Source: Singulisphaera sp045290345
GTDB lineage: Bacteria > Planctomycetota > Planctomycetia > Isosphaerales > Isosphaeraceae
Assembly (NCBI RefSeq): GCF_045290345.1
Contig: NZ_CP155447.1
Coordinates: 5,580,001 to 5,644,000, forward strand
Direction: 5' to 3'
DNA: 64,000 nt
Shown here: piece after piece, positions 27,200-35,350 of the stretch
How the letters are laid out: each line of letters begins with the position of its first letter
Position numbering within the stretch: the stretch's first letter is position 1
Position numbers and translations under genes: made by a program
Notes under the pieces: generated by a model
Databases searched by the model: none
What the model was told of the DNA's origin: nothing
The model's input: the letters and a program-made list of their open reading frames with translations, nothing else

Positions 27200-28825
27200 T
27201 TACGGACCCGAGACGGCAGGCGCGGGTAGAGGAGTTTTCGGCTCATCCGAGCGATAGAAGACCTCGCACAACGAGCCGAGGAGTCGGCCCGCCTTCGCGG
27301 TCGCCTCGGACACTTGCGGGCCCTTCGCGTCGAGGGGAACCTCGTTGAGGAAGAACGCGAACACGAGAGGACGTCCCGTGGTGGTCTCCATGTAGCCGGC
27401 GAGCGCCTTGCTCGTCAGGACGGACTGGCCGGTCAGGCCGTTTTCGAGCCAGAAGGTACCGGTCTTGGCGCGGGCGTGGCCCCGTGCCGGGCTCTCGGCG
27501 GAGACGGCTTTGGCCAGGGTGCCATCGCGGCCGAGCACGGGCAAGGCCGCGTCGTAGGCGGGAAAGTCAGGGCGAGCGGCCATGGCGCGGAGCAAGGCGA
27601 CCGTGGCTCGAGGGGTGACCAGATCGGCCCGATCCCCCCCAGCGCCTCCGCCGAAGGAGATGGTCTCGACCGGCACTCCGAGCTTCTTGAGCAACTCTCC
27701 CTCGCGGCGGAGCCCCTCGGCAAGCGTCTTTTCGCCGTGATTGGCCGCCAGTAACAGCGGGAGGGTGCTGGCATGAAGGTTGTGGCTCACCTTGAGGATC
27801 ACGCGGAGATACTCGCGGAACGGCGGTGAGGTGTATTCTGCCACCTTGGGGAGCGCGGCGACCTCTGCCGTCGTTGGCAGTTTCTCGGCATGATTCGCAC
27901 CGATCGCGGCGGCGGCAACCTGCACCCCACGTCGGCGCAAACGCTCAATGAAGAGGGTGCGGGCGAACGCAGCCGGCTCCTCGACCTCGTAGATCTTGAC
28001 CACCGGCTTGTGACCGGCCGGTAACTGGCCGCGGACCGAGAACTGGCGTGGGCCCACCGAGCGAACCGTCAGCTCGGGCGGTTGGGCCGATTCGACCGTC
28101 TCCACCTGGAGGTCGGCCGACGCGAACGCGGTTTCCGGGATCAGCCGGACTTCCGCCGGTTCGCCCGCCGAGCCCGCCGGGGTGACCACGATGTCGATCA
28201 CGTTGTCGTTGATCACGGTCGGGCCGACTCGAGACGGCCCGCTCCCCGTGCTCGACGTCGCCTCGAAGAACCGCTCGTCGACCAGCACGTCACCGCGGAT
28301 CTCTTTGATCCCGGCGCCTTGGACCGCACGGGCCAGGTGGTCGAGTGCGGCCAGTGGGTCGGAACTGACGACCTCGCCGTCGAAGTGACCACCGGAGTAG
28401 GTGTGGTCGTTATCGCGGAACAGGAATTTGCCTTCGGGGCCGGTTCGTCCGCCCATGCAGAGGTCGCCCCGAGTCACCAGGATCAGGTCCCCTTGCAAGA
28501 CCCCATCCTTCACCTCACCGCGGCGGACGACCGGGGTCTGGAAACGGAAATCCGCCCCGAGGTCGCTAAGGGCCGCCGCCGTGCTGAAGAGTTTGGTGAC
28601 CGACGCCGGGCAGAACATCTGGTCGGCATTATGCTCGTAGACCGTCTTTCCGGTCGTCCCATCAACGACCAGGATGCCCCAATGCCCCCCCTCGAAGCCC
28701 TTCGCCTTGAGCACTTCCTCGACGTGTGTCTCGAGCGGCTCGCCCGCCGTCGTCATCGTCGTTACAGACCCGAGACCGAGCCCGAGACCGAGGATGAATG
28801 ACCAGCGAGAGAGCCGAGCAGCCAT
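27200..28825 (-). CDS. dacB: D-alanyl-D-alanine carboxypeptidase, PBP4/DacB family (S13)
   Basis: The 541-residue exported protein has a signal peptide with a GLGLGLGS core. The penicillin-binding motifs are all present: SxxK as SVTK in CPASVTKLFSTAAALSDLG, SxN as SHN in KVSHNLHASTLPLLLA, and KTG in ARAKTGTFW. Between the first two lies the large insertion typical of class C PBP4 enzymes. It trims or cross-link-cleaves peptidoglycan in the periplasm. GAGGAG is placed 8 bases before the ATG at 28825. The presence of this enzyme fits reports that planctomycetes possess peptidoglycan. The downstream convergent neighbour is the ankyrin gene. Confidence 0.92.
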   Translation of the reverse strand: MAARLSRWSFILGLGLGLGSVTTMTTAGEPLETHVEEVLKAKGFEGGHWGILVVDGTTGKTVYEHNADQMFCPASVTKLFSTAAALSDLGADFRFQTPVVRRGEVKDGVLQGDLILVTRGDLCMGGRTGPEGKFLFRDNDHTYSGGHFDGEVVSSDPLAALDHLARAVQGAGIKEIRGDVLVDERFFEATSSTGSGPSRVGPTVINDNVIDIVVTPAGSAGEPAEVRLIPETAFASADLQVETVESAQPPELTVRSVGPRQFSVRGQLPAGHKPVVKIYEVEEPAAFARTLFIERLRRRGVQVAAAAIGANHAEKLPTTAEVAALPKVAEYTSPPFREYLRVILKVSHNLHASTLPLLLAANHGEKTLAEGLRREGELLKKLGVPVETISFGGGAGGDRADLVTPRATVALLRAMAARPDFPAYDAALPVLGRDGTLAKAVSAESPARGHARAKTGTFWLENGLTGQSVLTSKALAGYMETTTGRPLVFAFFLNEVPLDAKGPQVSEATAKAGRLLGSLCEVFYRSDEPKTPLPAPAVSGP

Positions 28826-28923
28826 GGCGACGCTCCTCAAGACAAAGCTGTTGGGTCGATTCACACAAATTAAAATGGGAGCGCCGGCCAGCCGACAATG
28901 ACGTCGTCGATCAGGCAATGACC

Positions 28924-29667
28924 TTATTCGGCGGATCCATCAAAATCAATGCTGCCGGTCAACATCGCACGCTTGACCTCTTGAATCGCCTGGGTCACCT
29001 TGATGTCGCGCGGGCAGGCGCTGGTGCAGTTGAAGACGGTCCGGCAGCGCCAGACCCCCTCGGTGTCATTGAGGATTTCCAACCGTTCCGCCGCCCCCTG
29101 GTCGCGAGAGTCGAAGATAAACCGGTGCGCGTTGACGATCGCGGCGGGGCCGACATAGTTCTGATTGCCCCAGAACGGCGGGCATGCCGTGGTGCAACAG
29201 GCGCAAAGGATGCACTTGGTCGAATCGTCGAACCGGGCCCGCTGTTCGGGCGACTGGAGTCGCTCGGTCGTCGGGGCCGGGTCGTCATTCATCAGGAACG
29301 GGAGGACCGCCTTGTAGTGGTCGAAGAACGGCTTCATATCCACGATCAGGTCTTTGATGACCGGGAGTCCGAGGATCGGCTCGACCGTGAGCGTGTCGCC
29401 TTTCAGATTCTTGACCAAGATCTTGCAGGCGAGACCGTTCATCCCGTTGATCCGCATCGCATCGGATCCGCAGACGCCGTGAGCACACGAGCGTCGCAGG
29501 CCGAGGGTCTCGTCTTGCTCCCACTTGACGTTCTGGAGCACGTCGAGCACGCGGTCCATCGGATCAGCGGCGACCCGGAACTCCTCCCAGCGCGGCGGGG
29601 CGTCGGACTCCGGGTTGTACCGCTTGATTTTGACCGTGAGAGAGCGAGACTCTGTGTTGGCGACCAT
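28924..29667 (-). CDS. sdhB: Succinate dehydrogenase iron-sulfur subunit
   Basis: The 247-residue protein carries the [2Fe-2S] ferredoxin-type domain (SCAHGVCGSDAMRINGMNG, with Asp in the third ligand position as in some SdhB proteins) and the C-terminal [4Fe-4S]/[3Fe-4S] cluster region starting CILCACCTTACPPFW, with a later CTSACPRDI. It passes electrons from SdhA to the membrane quinone site. It is the last gene of the minus-strand sdhC-D-A-B operon, 40 bases after sdhA. Confidence 0.95.
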   Translation of the reverse strand: MVANTESRSLTVKIKRYNPESDAPPRWEEFRVAADPMDRVLDVLQNVKWEQDETLGLRRSCAHGVCGSDAMRINGMNGLACKILVKNLKGDTLTVEPILGLPVIKDLIVDMKPFFDHYKAVLPFLMNDDPAPTTERLQSPEQRARFDDSTKCILCACCTTACPPFWGNQNYVGPAAIVNAHRFIFDSRDQGAAERLEILNDTEGVWRCRTVFNCTSACPRDIKVTQAIQEVKRAMLTGSIDFDGSAE

Positions 29668-29707
29668 GTTTTTGTCCTCTGATCCGTGTCCGCGAGACCT
29701 CGCCCGA

Positions 29708-31555
29708 TCAGTATTTCCGAATTTCCAGCGGGTACTTGGTCACCATCTCGCCATCCTTCTCGACCATAATGATATCCACATCCTTGTACTCGACGCGCGT
29801 TTCGCTCGCGCCGGCCGAGTAGACGAGGCTGTGCTTGAAGAAGTTGGCATCATCGCGGTCGGGGAAGTCCTCGCGGGAGTGCCCGCCTCGGCTCTCCTTC
29901 CGCGCCAGGGCGCAGGCCACGGTGGCTTCGGCCAGATCGAGCAGGCAGCCCAGCTCGAGGACCTCGAGCAATCCCGTGTTGAAGACCGACCCCTTGTCGG
30001 CGACTCCGACCGCGGCGTAACGGACTTTGAGTGCGGCGATCGTATCGCGGGCACGCTCCAAGCCTTCGGCGGTTCGGTAGACGCCGCAGTCGTCCATCAT
30101 GACCCGCTGCATTTCGTCGCGGATCCGCACCCAGGGTTCACCACGGGGTCGTGCCAGCAGCGCCTTGACGGCCGCGGCCGTGGGGGCCTGAGGGTTGGAC
30201 GGCAGCGGCTCGAACGGACGATGCAAGGCGTGCTGAGCCATGGCGCGACCGGCGCGACGGCCGAAGACAACGAGGTCGACGAGGCTGTTCGTGCCGAGCC
30301 GGTTGCCGCCGTGAACGCTCACGCAGGCGCTTTCGCCCGCGGAGAAGAGGCCGGGAACGACGGTGCCGGCAGCGTCGCGAAGGACCTGGCCGTGGACATC
30401 GGTCGGGATCCCTCCCATCGCGTAGTGCGCGGTCGGCTGGATCGGCATCGGCTCCTTGATCGGATCGACGCCGAGATAGGTTCGCGCAAAGTCGATGATG
30501 TCGGGCAACCGCTTCTCGACCCAGGCGCTATCGACCGCAGCGCCCGTGGGACTCGTCTTGTACTTGTTGATCGTCTCGGCCCGGATGTCGAGGTAGACGA
30601 AGTCCTTGCCTCCGACGCCTCGCCCCGCGCGGACTTCCTGATAGATCGAGCGTGAGCAGACGTCGCGGCTGGCGAGATCCTTCAGGTTGGGAGCGTACAC
30701 TTCCATGAAGCGTTCTCCCTTCCCGTTGAACATCACGCCACCGTCGCCGCGGCAGGCCTCGCTCAGCAAGATCCCGAGCCGATAGATGCCGGTGGGATGG
30801 AACTGATAGAACTCCATATCCTCAAGCGGCAGGCCATGACGGTAGGCGACCGCCGGGCCGTCGCCGGTCAGGGCGAAGGCGTTCGACGAGACCTGGAACA
30901 TCCGACCGAAGCCGCCCGTGGCCAGGAGCACGCTCTTGGCATGGAAGGTGTGGAGTTCTCCCGTGGCGATCTCGATCGCCACGATTCCACGGCACTCCCC
31001 GTCCACCATGATGAGGTCCAGCATGTGGTACTCATCAAAGAAGGTCACCCCTTGTTTGATGCACTGCTGGTAGAGCGTCTGGAGGATCATGTGGCCGGTG
31101 CGGTCGGCGGCATGACAGGCGCGCATCACGGGGATCCGAGGCTTGGCGGCCTCGGTGCCCGGCGGTGCCTTGGGGTCGTAGATCGGGTTCGGCTTGGTGT
31201 GCCCGCCAAACCGGCGCTGGGAGATCCGGCCGTCGGCCGTGCGATCAAATGGGAGCCCCATGTGCTCCAGGTCGTAGATGCAGTCAACCGCCTCGCGACA
31301 GAGGATCTCGGCGGCGGTCTGATCGACGAGGAAGTCTCCCCCCTTGATCGTATCGTAGGCGTGGTTCTCCCACGAGTCGTCCTCCAGGTTGGAGAGCGCC
31401 GCGGCGATCCCTCCCTGGGCGGCCCCGGTGTGCGACCTCGTCGGATAGAGCTTGCTCACGACGGCCGTGCCGGCGTGTTTGCTCGACTCCAATGCGGCCA
31501 TCATACCCGCGCCACCGGCGCCCACGATGATGCAGTCGAACCTGTGATAATTCAT
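29708..31555 (-). CDS. sdhA: Succinate dehydrogenase flavoprotein subunit
   Basis: The 615-residue protein begins with the FAD dinucleotide motif VGAGGAGMMAAL and the SHTGAAQGG segment whose His covalently binds FAD in the family. Active-site features include EFYQFHPTGIY, HYAMGGIPTD and RLGTNSLVDLVVFGRRAG. It oxidises succinate to fumarate in the TCA cycle. The ATG at 31555 begins directly before the FAD motif; an upstream in-frame start would add 23 residues overlapping the previous gene. Spacing to sdhB is 40 bases. Confidence 0.96.
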   Translation of the reverse strand: MNYHRFDCIIVGAGGAGMMAALESSKHAGTAVVSKLYPTRSHTGAAQGGIAAALSNLEDDSWENHAYDTIKGGDFLVDQTAAEILCREAVDCIYDLEHMGLPFDRTADGRISQRRFGGHTKPNPIYDPKAPPGTEAAKPRIPVMRACHAADRTGHMILQTLYQQCIKQGVTFFDEYHMLDLIMVDGECRGIVAIEIATGELHTFHAKSVLLATGGFGRMFQVSSNAFALTGDGPAVAYRHGLPLEDMEFYQFHPTGIYRLGILLSEACRGDGGVMFNGKGERFMEVYAPNLKDLASRDVCSRSIYQEVRAGRGVGGKDFVYLDIRAETINKYKTSPTGAAVDSAWVEKRLPDIIDFARTYLGVDPIKEPMPIQPTAHYAMGGIPTDVHGQVLRDAAGTVVPGLFSAGESACVSVHGGNRLGTNSLVDLVVFGRRAGRAMAQHALHRPFEPLPSNPQAPTAAAVKALLARPRGEPWVRIRDEMQRVMMDDCGVYRTAEGLERARDTIAALKVRYAAVGVADKGSVFNTGLLEVLELGCLLDLAEATVACALARKESRGGHSREDFPDRDDANFFKHSLVYSAGASETRVEYKDVDIIMVEKDGEMVTKYPLEIRKY

Positions 31556-31620
31556 GGTCTTATTGGTGCGAGGACGATCGATCCCCGCCCTTGTTGTCAG
31601 GCCCGAACGCCACTCGGCCG

Positions 31621-32091
31621 TCATCGGCCGCGGGGAGCGACCGAAGCGGTGACCGTCTGAGATTGTCCCTTGCGGGGATGCGCCTTGATGTACTCTTGGT
31701 CCTTCTCGAACATGAGAATCGCGTAGCTGCCGATACCCACCAGAACCGTAGCCACAGTCCAGATCAGCGTATGAACAACCACGCGCCGGCCAGGTCGGAC
31801 GATGTACTCGTCGAGGACCTGGCGGAGACCGTTGAGGCCGTGAATCACAGCGAGTACGACCATCGCCAGGTCCCAGAGCCGCCAGAAGAAACCGCTACCG
31901 GGTTTCGTCCAGCGATCCGCAACAAAGGCGTAGTTGATCGTCTCAACATTAAAGAGGATGTGGACGATGAACAGGTGACCGAGCGCCAGCAACACCAGCG
32001 TAAGGCCCGAGATCCGCATGAAATACCACGCGCCTAGTTCGAATCCACCGCTCGGTTTGACTCGCCGACCCCGACCCGAACTTGCCACCAT
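31621..32091 (-). CDS. sdhD: Succinate dehydrogenase membrane anchor subunit
   Basis: The 156-residue protein has three predicted membrane helices (SGLTLVLLALGHLFIVHILF, LAMVVLAVIHGLNGLRQVL, HTLIWTVATVLVGIGSYAI). The HGLNGLRQVLDEY segment is typical of SdhC/SdhD anchors. Its place between the cytochrome b gene and sdhA supports the small anchor assignment. It helps bind quinone and possibly heme. Confidence 0.88.
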   Translation of the reverse strand: MVASSGRGRRVKPSGGFELGAWYFMRISGLTLVLLALGHLFIVHILFNVETINYAFVADRWTKPGSGFFWRLWDLAMVVLAVIHGLNGLRQVLDEYIVRPGRRVVVHTLIWTVATVLVGIGSYAILMFEKDQEYIKAHPRKGQSQTVTASVAPRGR

Positions 32092-32139
32092 GGTCCCCTT
32101 CTCTTTAAAAGCTCGATCTCGAATCGTGCCGACGAGATC

Positions 32140-32691
32140 TTACCCAATCGAATGCAACGGCCGGCTCGACACTTGGCTCGTCTCAATTTTCGCCGACGTG
32201 CTCACCGACTCCGGCTCCGGTAGGCTTTCGTACTCCGGCGCCTTCAACAACGGCAGGAGAACCCAGATGGAGACCGGAACCATGATCGCCCAGAAGGCAA
32301 TCATCACGAACAAGAAAAGCTGCCGCTGGTACTGTACGCCTTTCGGCCAAAAATCCAACAGCACCACGCGTATGCCGTTGAGTGAATGGAACAAGACGCA
32401 TGCGATCAGCCCCAATTCACCCAGCCGGAACGCCCAGCGGATTGGCCAGTAGTACTGGCCCGACATCGTGCCCCCATAAAGCTCCATGGTATGGTCATAC
32501 CAGGCTGGGTTCACGACGACAAAAAAGGTGTCGGTAATGTGTGCGACCAGGTAAAGCAAAATACCCAGCCCGCTCACGCGATGGAGCAGCCAAGACCACT
32601 GGCCAAGGCCTCCCCCATAGCGAAGCCCCTCAATCGTACGCGACCAGAGTCCACGACGGTAATACCGCGGACTTCCATATGTCTGTGACAT
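32140..32691 (-). CDS. sdhC: Succinate dehydrogenase cytochrome b subunit
   Basis: The 183-residue protein contains the LLHRVSGLGILLYLVAHITD segment with the HRxSG signature of SdhC, followed by two more helices (ELGLIACVLFHSLNGIRVVL, LFLFVMIAFWAIMVPVSIWV). It is first in the minus-strand operon. The C-terminal ~30 residues are a polar tail. No clear promoter was singled out upstream. Confidence 0.9.
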   Translation of the reverse strand: MSQTYGSPRYYRRGLWSRTIEGLRYGGGLGQWSWLLHRVSGLGILLYLVAHITDTFFVVVNPAWYDHTMELYGGTMSGQYYWPIRWAFRLGELGLIACVLFHSLNGIRVVLLDFWPKGVQYQRQLFLFVMIAFWAIMVPVSIWVLLPLLKAPEYESLPEPESVSTSAKIETSQVSSRPLHSIG

Positions 32692-33377
32692 GGGAATCGG
32701 AATCCCGAGGAGGGCGGATCAATGAGAGTGGGCTCAAAAGCCCCTTCGCCTAGCCCAGGCGCAATCGACAACGTCGTCGGGCAAGACTCCTCAGCCACGG
32801 TGCCCGAGTCAGCCGAGATCCTCAATCGGCTTAACCTCCTGATTTTGTAGAGGTATCGGCACGTGGGGTCAAGAGGGCACTCCGAAATCAGACCGCGATG
32901 ACGTCGCGGATTCATTTCCCCATCTCACGACTGGAAGGGAGTTTATATCTATTTTGCCCGTCCTTCGCAGAACTCCGAATCGTTCAACGAATCGAGCCGA
33001 TTCCAGCCTCGGCTCTCGCGCCAGAGCGACGGCTCTGAATCGATCGGAATCCAATGATCGCCAGGGTTCCGTACTCCAGGAGTCAGCCCCTTTGGAGATC
33101 AGCCAGAGCCCTCGCGAAGCGGTTCCGAGGCCATCCCGCTTCGAGGCTGTGGGCAACCCAACAGGCGTTTTCGCCCAGGTGGACTCCAACGACCCCGATC
33201 TGCTTGAATCAACAGAGCGTTGGCGAGACGGGCACAGCGGCCCAGGCACGCGCCTCGGTTGGGAACCGGCGCAGAATCATGCCTCAATCGCGAACGACGA
33301 ATCACACAGACTCAGGAGAAACCTGAGCCGGCGGAGATCGGGCGAGCCGAATCGACCAAGTTGATGCGTGGCGAAAC
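32692..33377. other. Long spacer upstream of the sdh operon
   Basis: It should hold the sdh promoter near 32692. Open frames on both strands in 32870-33364 have uneven, Arg/Ser-rich compositions, and none has a clear ribosome site. One minus-strand reading includes a natural-looking stretch (VGVHLGENACWVAHSLEAGW) broken by stops, so a decayed gene cannot be excluded. Confidence 0.4.
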
Positions 33378-33651
33378 TCAACGAGCGAGATGAATTTGCG
33401 TGGCAGAGAAGAAACCGCTGAGCGTCAAGCGGCCCACCGCGGCGACCGGACTACCATGACAAAGGTTCTCGCCCAGGTCTTCGAGCCAACCCCGATCCGG
33501 CACAAGCGAGGCTTCGGCCTCGACAATCATAAGATCCTTGGGACGCCCTCGGGGCGACCTGCAAAACCAATCGCGACGCATCCCGCGATGCGCCTGAGCG
33601 TTCTACCCAGGAATCGATGATGGCACCCGTGACAACGATTTCCGTATCCAT
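33378..33651 (-). pseudogene. Small gene with a single frameshift, unknown function
   Basis: MDTEIVVTGAIIDSWVERSG starts at 33651, preceded by a strong AGGAG. It runs to LVLQVA, after which the natural continuation RGRPKDLMIVEAEASLVPD...HLAR lies in another frame to the stop at 33378. Removing one C from the C4 run (33551-33554) joins both into a 90-residue protein. The reading frames on each side look protein-like. Function is unknown. Confidence 0.5.
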
Positions 33652-33908
33652 ATCCTGCTCCTCCCCGCCCGGCGAAAGGCGAAGTTCGGAGGCACTGAGT
33701 TCTTGACCCGATGCATCCATCATAGCAGGAGGTAGTCCGTGAGACAAGGGAATATCTCGGGAATCGCAGGGACGATTTAGGACCAATATCGAGTGTTCTT
33801 GATGCGCAAGATCCCCGCAAATGGCGCTTTGCCATTCGCGATTGCAACCCGATCTACCGAATTCAAAGATCCGTAAAGCCGACTCGGGCAGGAGGAGGAA
33901 AGGAGGGG

Positions 33909-34356
33909 TCGTGACGAACCTGTAAGCCGGATTCTGTCGGGAACGCGAGCGTCCCCGGATGATCATTTCTCTGGGACACCGGTTACCCGGCGCCTCTAGC
34001 GACCTACCCGGAAGTCATCCGGATCGGGCAAATCCGCCGTCGCCATTCTTTCCTTGCGGTCAGTCCGACGACGTTGCTCCCTTATTTGGTCTTGCTCCCA
34101 GTGGGGTTTGCCAAGCCAAGCCGGTCACCCGACCTGCTGGTGAGCTCTTACCTCACCGTTTCACCCTTACCCCGGTGAACCGAAGTTCGCCGTGGCGGTC
34201 TGTTTTCTGTGGCACTTTCCCTTCCCGAGATCAATCGGGCGGTGGGCGTTACCCACCACCGCGCCCTACGGAGTCCGGACTTTCCTCTACGGCATGCCCT
34301 CGGCTTGATGTTTCCATCAAGCCAAGCGCCGTGGCGATCATCCAGTCCGTCACGAA
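33909..34356 (-). ncRNA. rnpB: RNase P RNA, bacterial class A
   Basis: On the minus strand the hallmark P4-region sequences are present: GAGGAAAGTCCGGACTCC near the 5' side and ACAGAATCCGGCTTAC near the 3' side. The ends pair as helix P1: TCGTGACG (34355-34348) with CGTCACGA (33916-33909). Between them are typical stems, including CTTGGCTTGATG...CATCAAGCCGAG and GGTGGGTAACGCCCACC. The RNA is the catalytic subunit that matures tRNA 5' ends. The total of ~448 nt is on the long side for this class. Precise termini are inferred from P1. Confidence 0.96.
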
Positions 34357-34366
34357 CCCATCACTC

Positions 34367-34372
34367 ATCATA
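34367..34372 (-). promoter_or_regulatory. -10 element upstream of rnpB
   Basis: TATGAT on the minus strand lies 10 bases before the P1 helix, as expected for a sigma-70 promoter. The -35 hexamer is not clear. Confidence 0.45.
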
Positions 34373-34556
34373 CCCCGCCGACGCCCCGCCTCCACCAAAA
34401 TTCTTCAACCGCTCACAAATTCGCCCTCAAAACTTCAGCCCCACCCGACACAGTTGACACCCAAAGCTTCTCTATTCAATTTTCCTAGTCTAGATTTCCC
34501 ATTTTAACTATGTGCTTTATACTAGGGATGTCCTCCCAACCTTAGAGGGACGCACC

Positions 34557-35054
34557 ATGTGTATCCGCGACTATCTCCAGAGCCGCCACGTTTGGTTCGA
34601 GACATTGCTCCACCCACCAGCCCCTTCGTCATCCAAGCTGGCTCAGACCGTCCATGTCTCCGGCCGCTTCGTTGCCAAAGGGGTATTGGTCAGTACCGGC
34701 GGGGCTTATGTCTTGGCGGTCCTCCCGGCGACCACACGGATTGATATGGAGAGGCTGGGACAAGCTCTCCAGGGTCAATCCTTGCGGATTGCGACTGAAG
34801 ACGAGGTGGAACGGGTCTTTGAGGACTGCGAACGAGGGGCGTTGCCGCCGTTTGGCCGGTTATACGGCCTGACGACCCTCGTCGACGCCAGCTTGTCGGG
34901 CGGTTCCGAGATCGTGTTCGTGGGAAACTCCCGACACGAGGGGGTTCGGATGCGGTATCGCGACTACGAGGCGATCGAAACCCCAATTCGGACCCGATTT
35001 GCGCTGGCGACGAGCCCGCGACAACGTCGTAATTCACATCGTAAAGCCGGGTGA
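34557..35054 (+). CDS. YbaK/ProX-type aminoacyl-tRNA deacylase
   Basis: The 165-residue protein resembles the YbaK/EbsC editing domain: a helix followed by SKLAQTVHVSGRFVAKGVLV with the conserved Lys, then AYVLAVLPATTRIDMERL, IATEDEVERVFEDCERGALP with the characteristic GALPPFG loop, and VFVGNSRHEGVRMRYRDYEA. Members hydrolyse mischarged tRNAs such as Cys- or Ala-tRNA(Pro). AGAGGGA precedes the ATG at 34557. It is divergent from rnpB. Confidence 0.85.
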   Translation: MCIRDYLQSRHVWFETLLHPPAPSSSKLAQTVHVSGRFVAKGVLVSTGGAYVLAVLPATTRIDMERLGQALQGQSLRIATEDEVERVFEDCERGALPPFGRLYGLTTLVDASLSGGSEIVFVGNSRHEGVRMRYRDYEAIETPIRTRFALATSPRQRRNSHRKAG

Positions 35055-35224
35055 GATACGCCCAAGGGCTTCGGTCGCTTCTCGGATCCGGAGATCACCG
35101 TGGCAACGTGGCCGACGGGAATGCTGACACGTAGACGCGGCGTAGCAGCATCAAAAGGGACCGACTCCCTGATCTCGGACGTACCGCCGTATGTGCTAAC
35201 GCGAAGTTTTACCTCGATGCTCCG

Positions 35225-35350
35225 GTGACCGGTCCGATGCCGCTCGTCCTCGACGGGCATCGCCAGTGCGTGGACGCCGTGGCGTACTTGCCCGACGGGT
35301 CCACGCTGGCGTCATTCAGTCCGGACGGGTCCATCAGAATCTGGCATGTA
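35225..35350 (+). pseudogene. WD40-repeat fragment
   Basis: The plus strand gives LDGHRQCVDAVAYLPDGST followed by LASFSPDGSIRIWHV, a textbook WD40 blade pair end, then leaves similarity. It overlaps the 3' end of the minus-strand putA gene. It has no neighbouring blades, so it is a remnant of a larger WD40 gene. Confidence 0.5.

Noticed and set aside
32869..33364. Open frames on both strands upstream of sdhC
   Set aside because: Neither has a ribosome site or recognisable domain, and stops interrupt the natural-looking reading.
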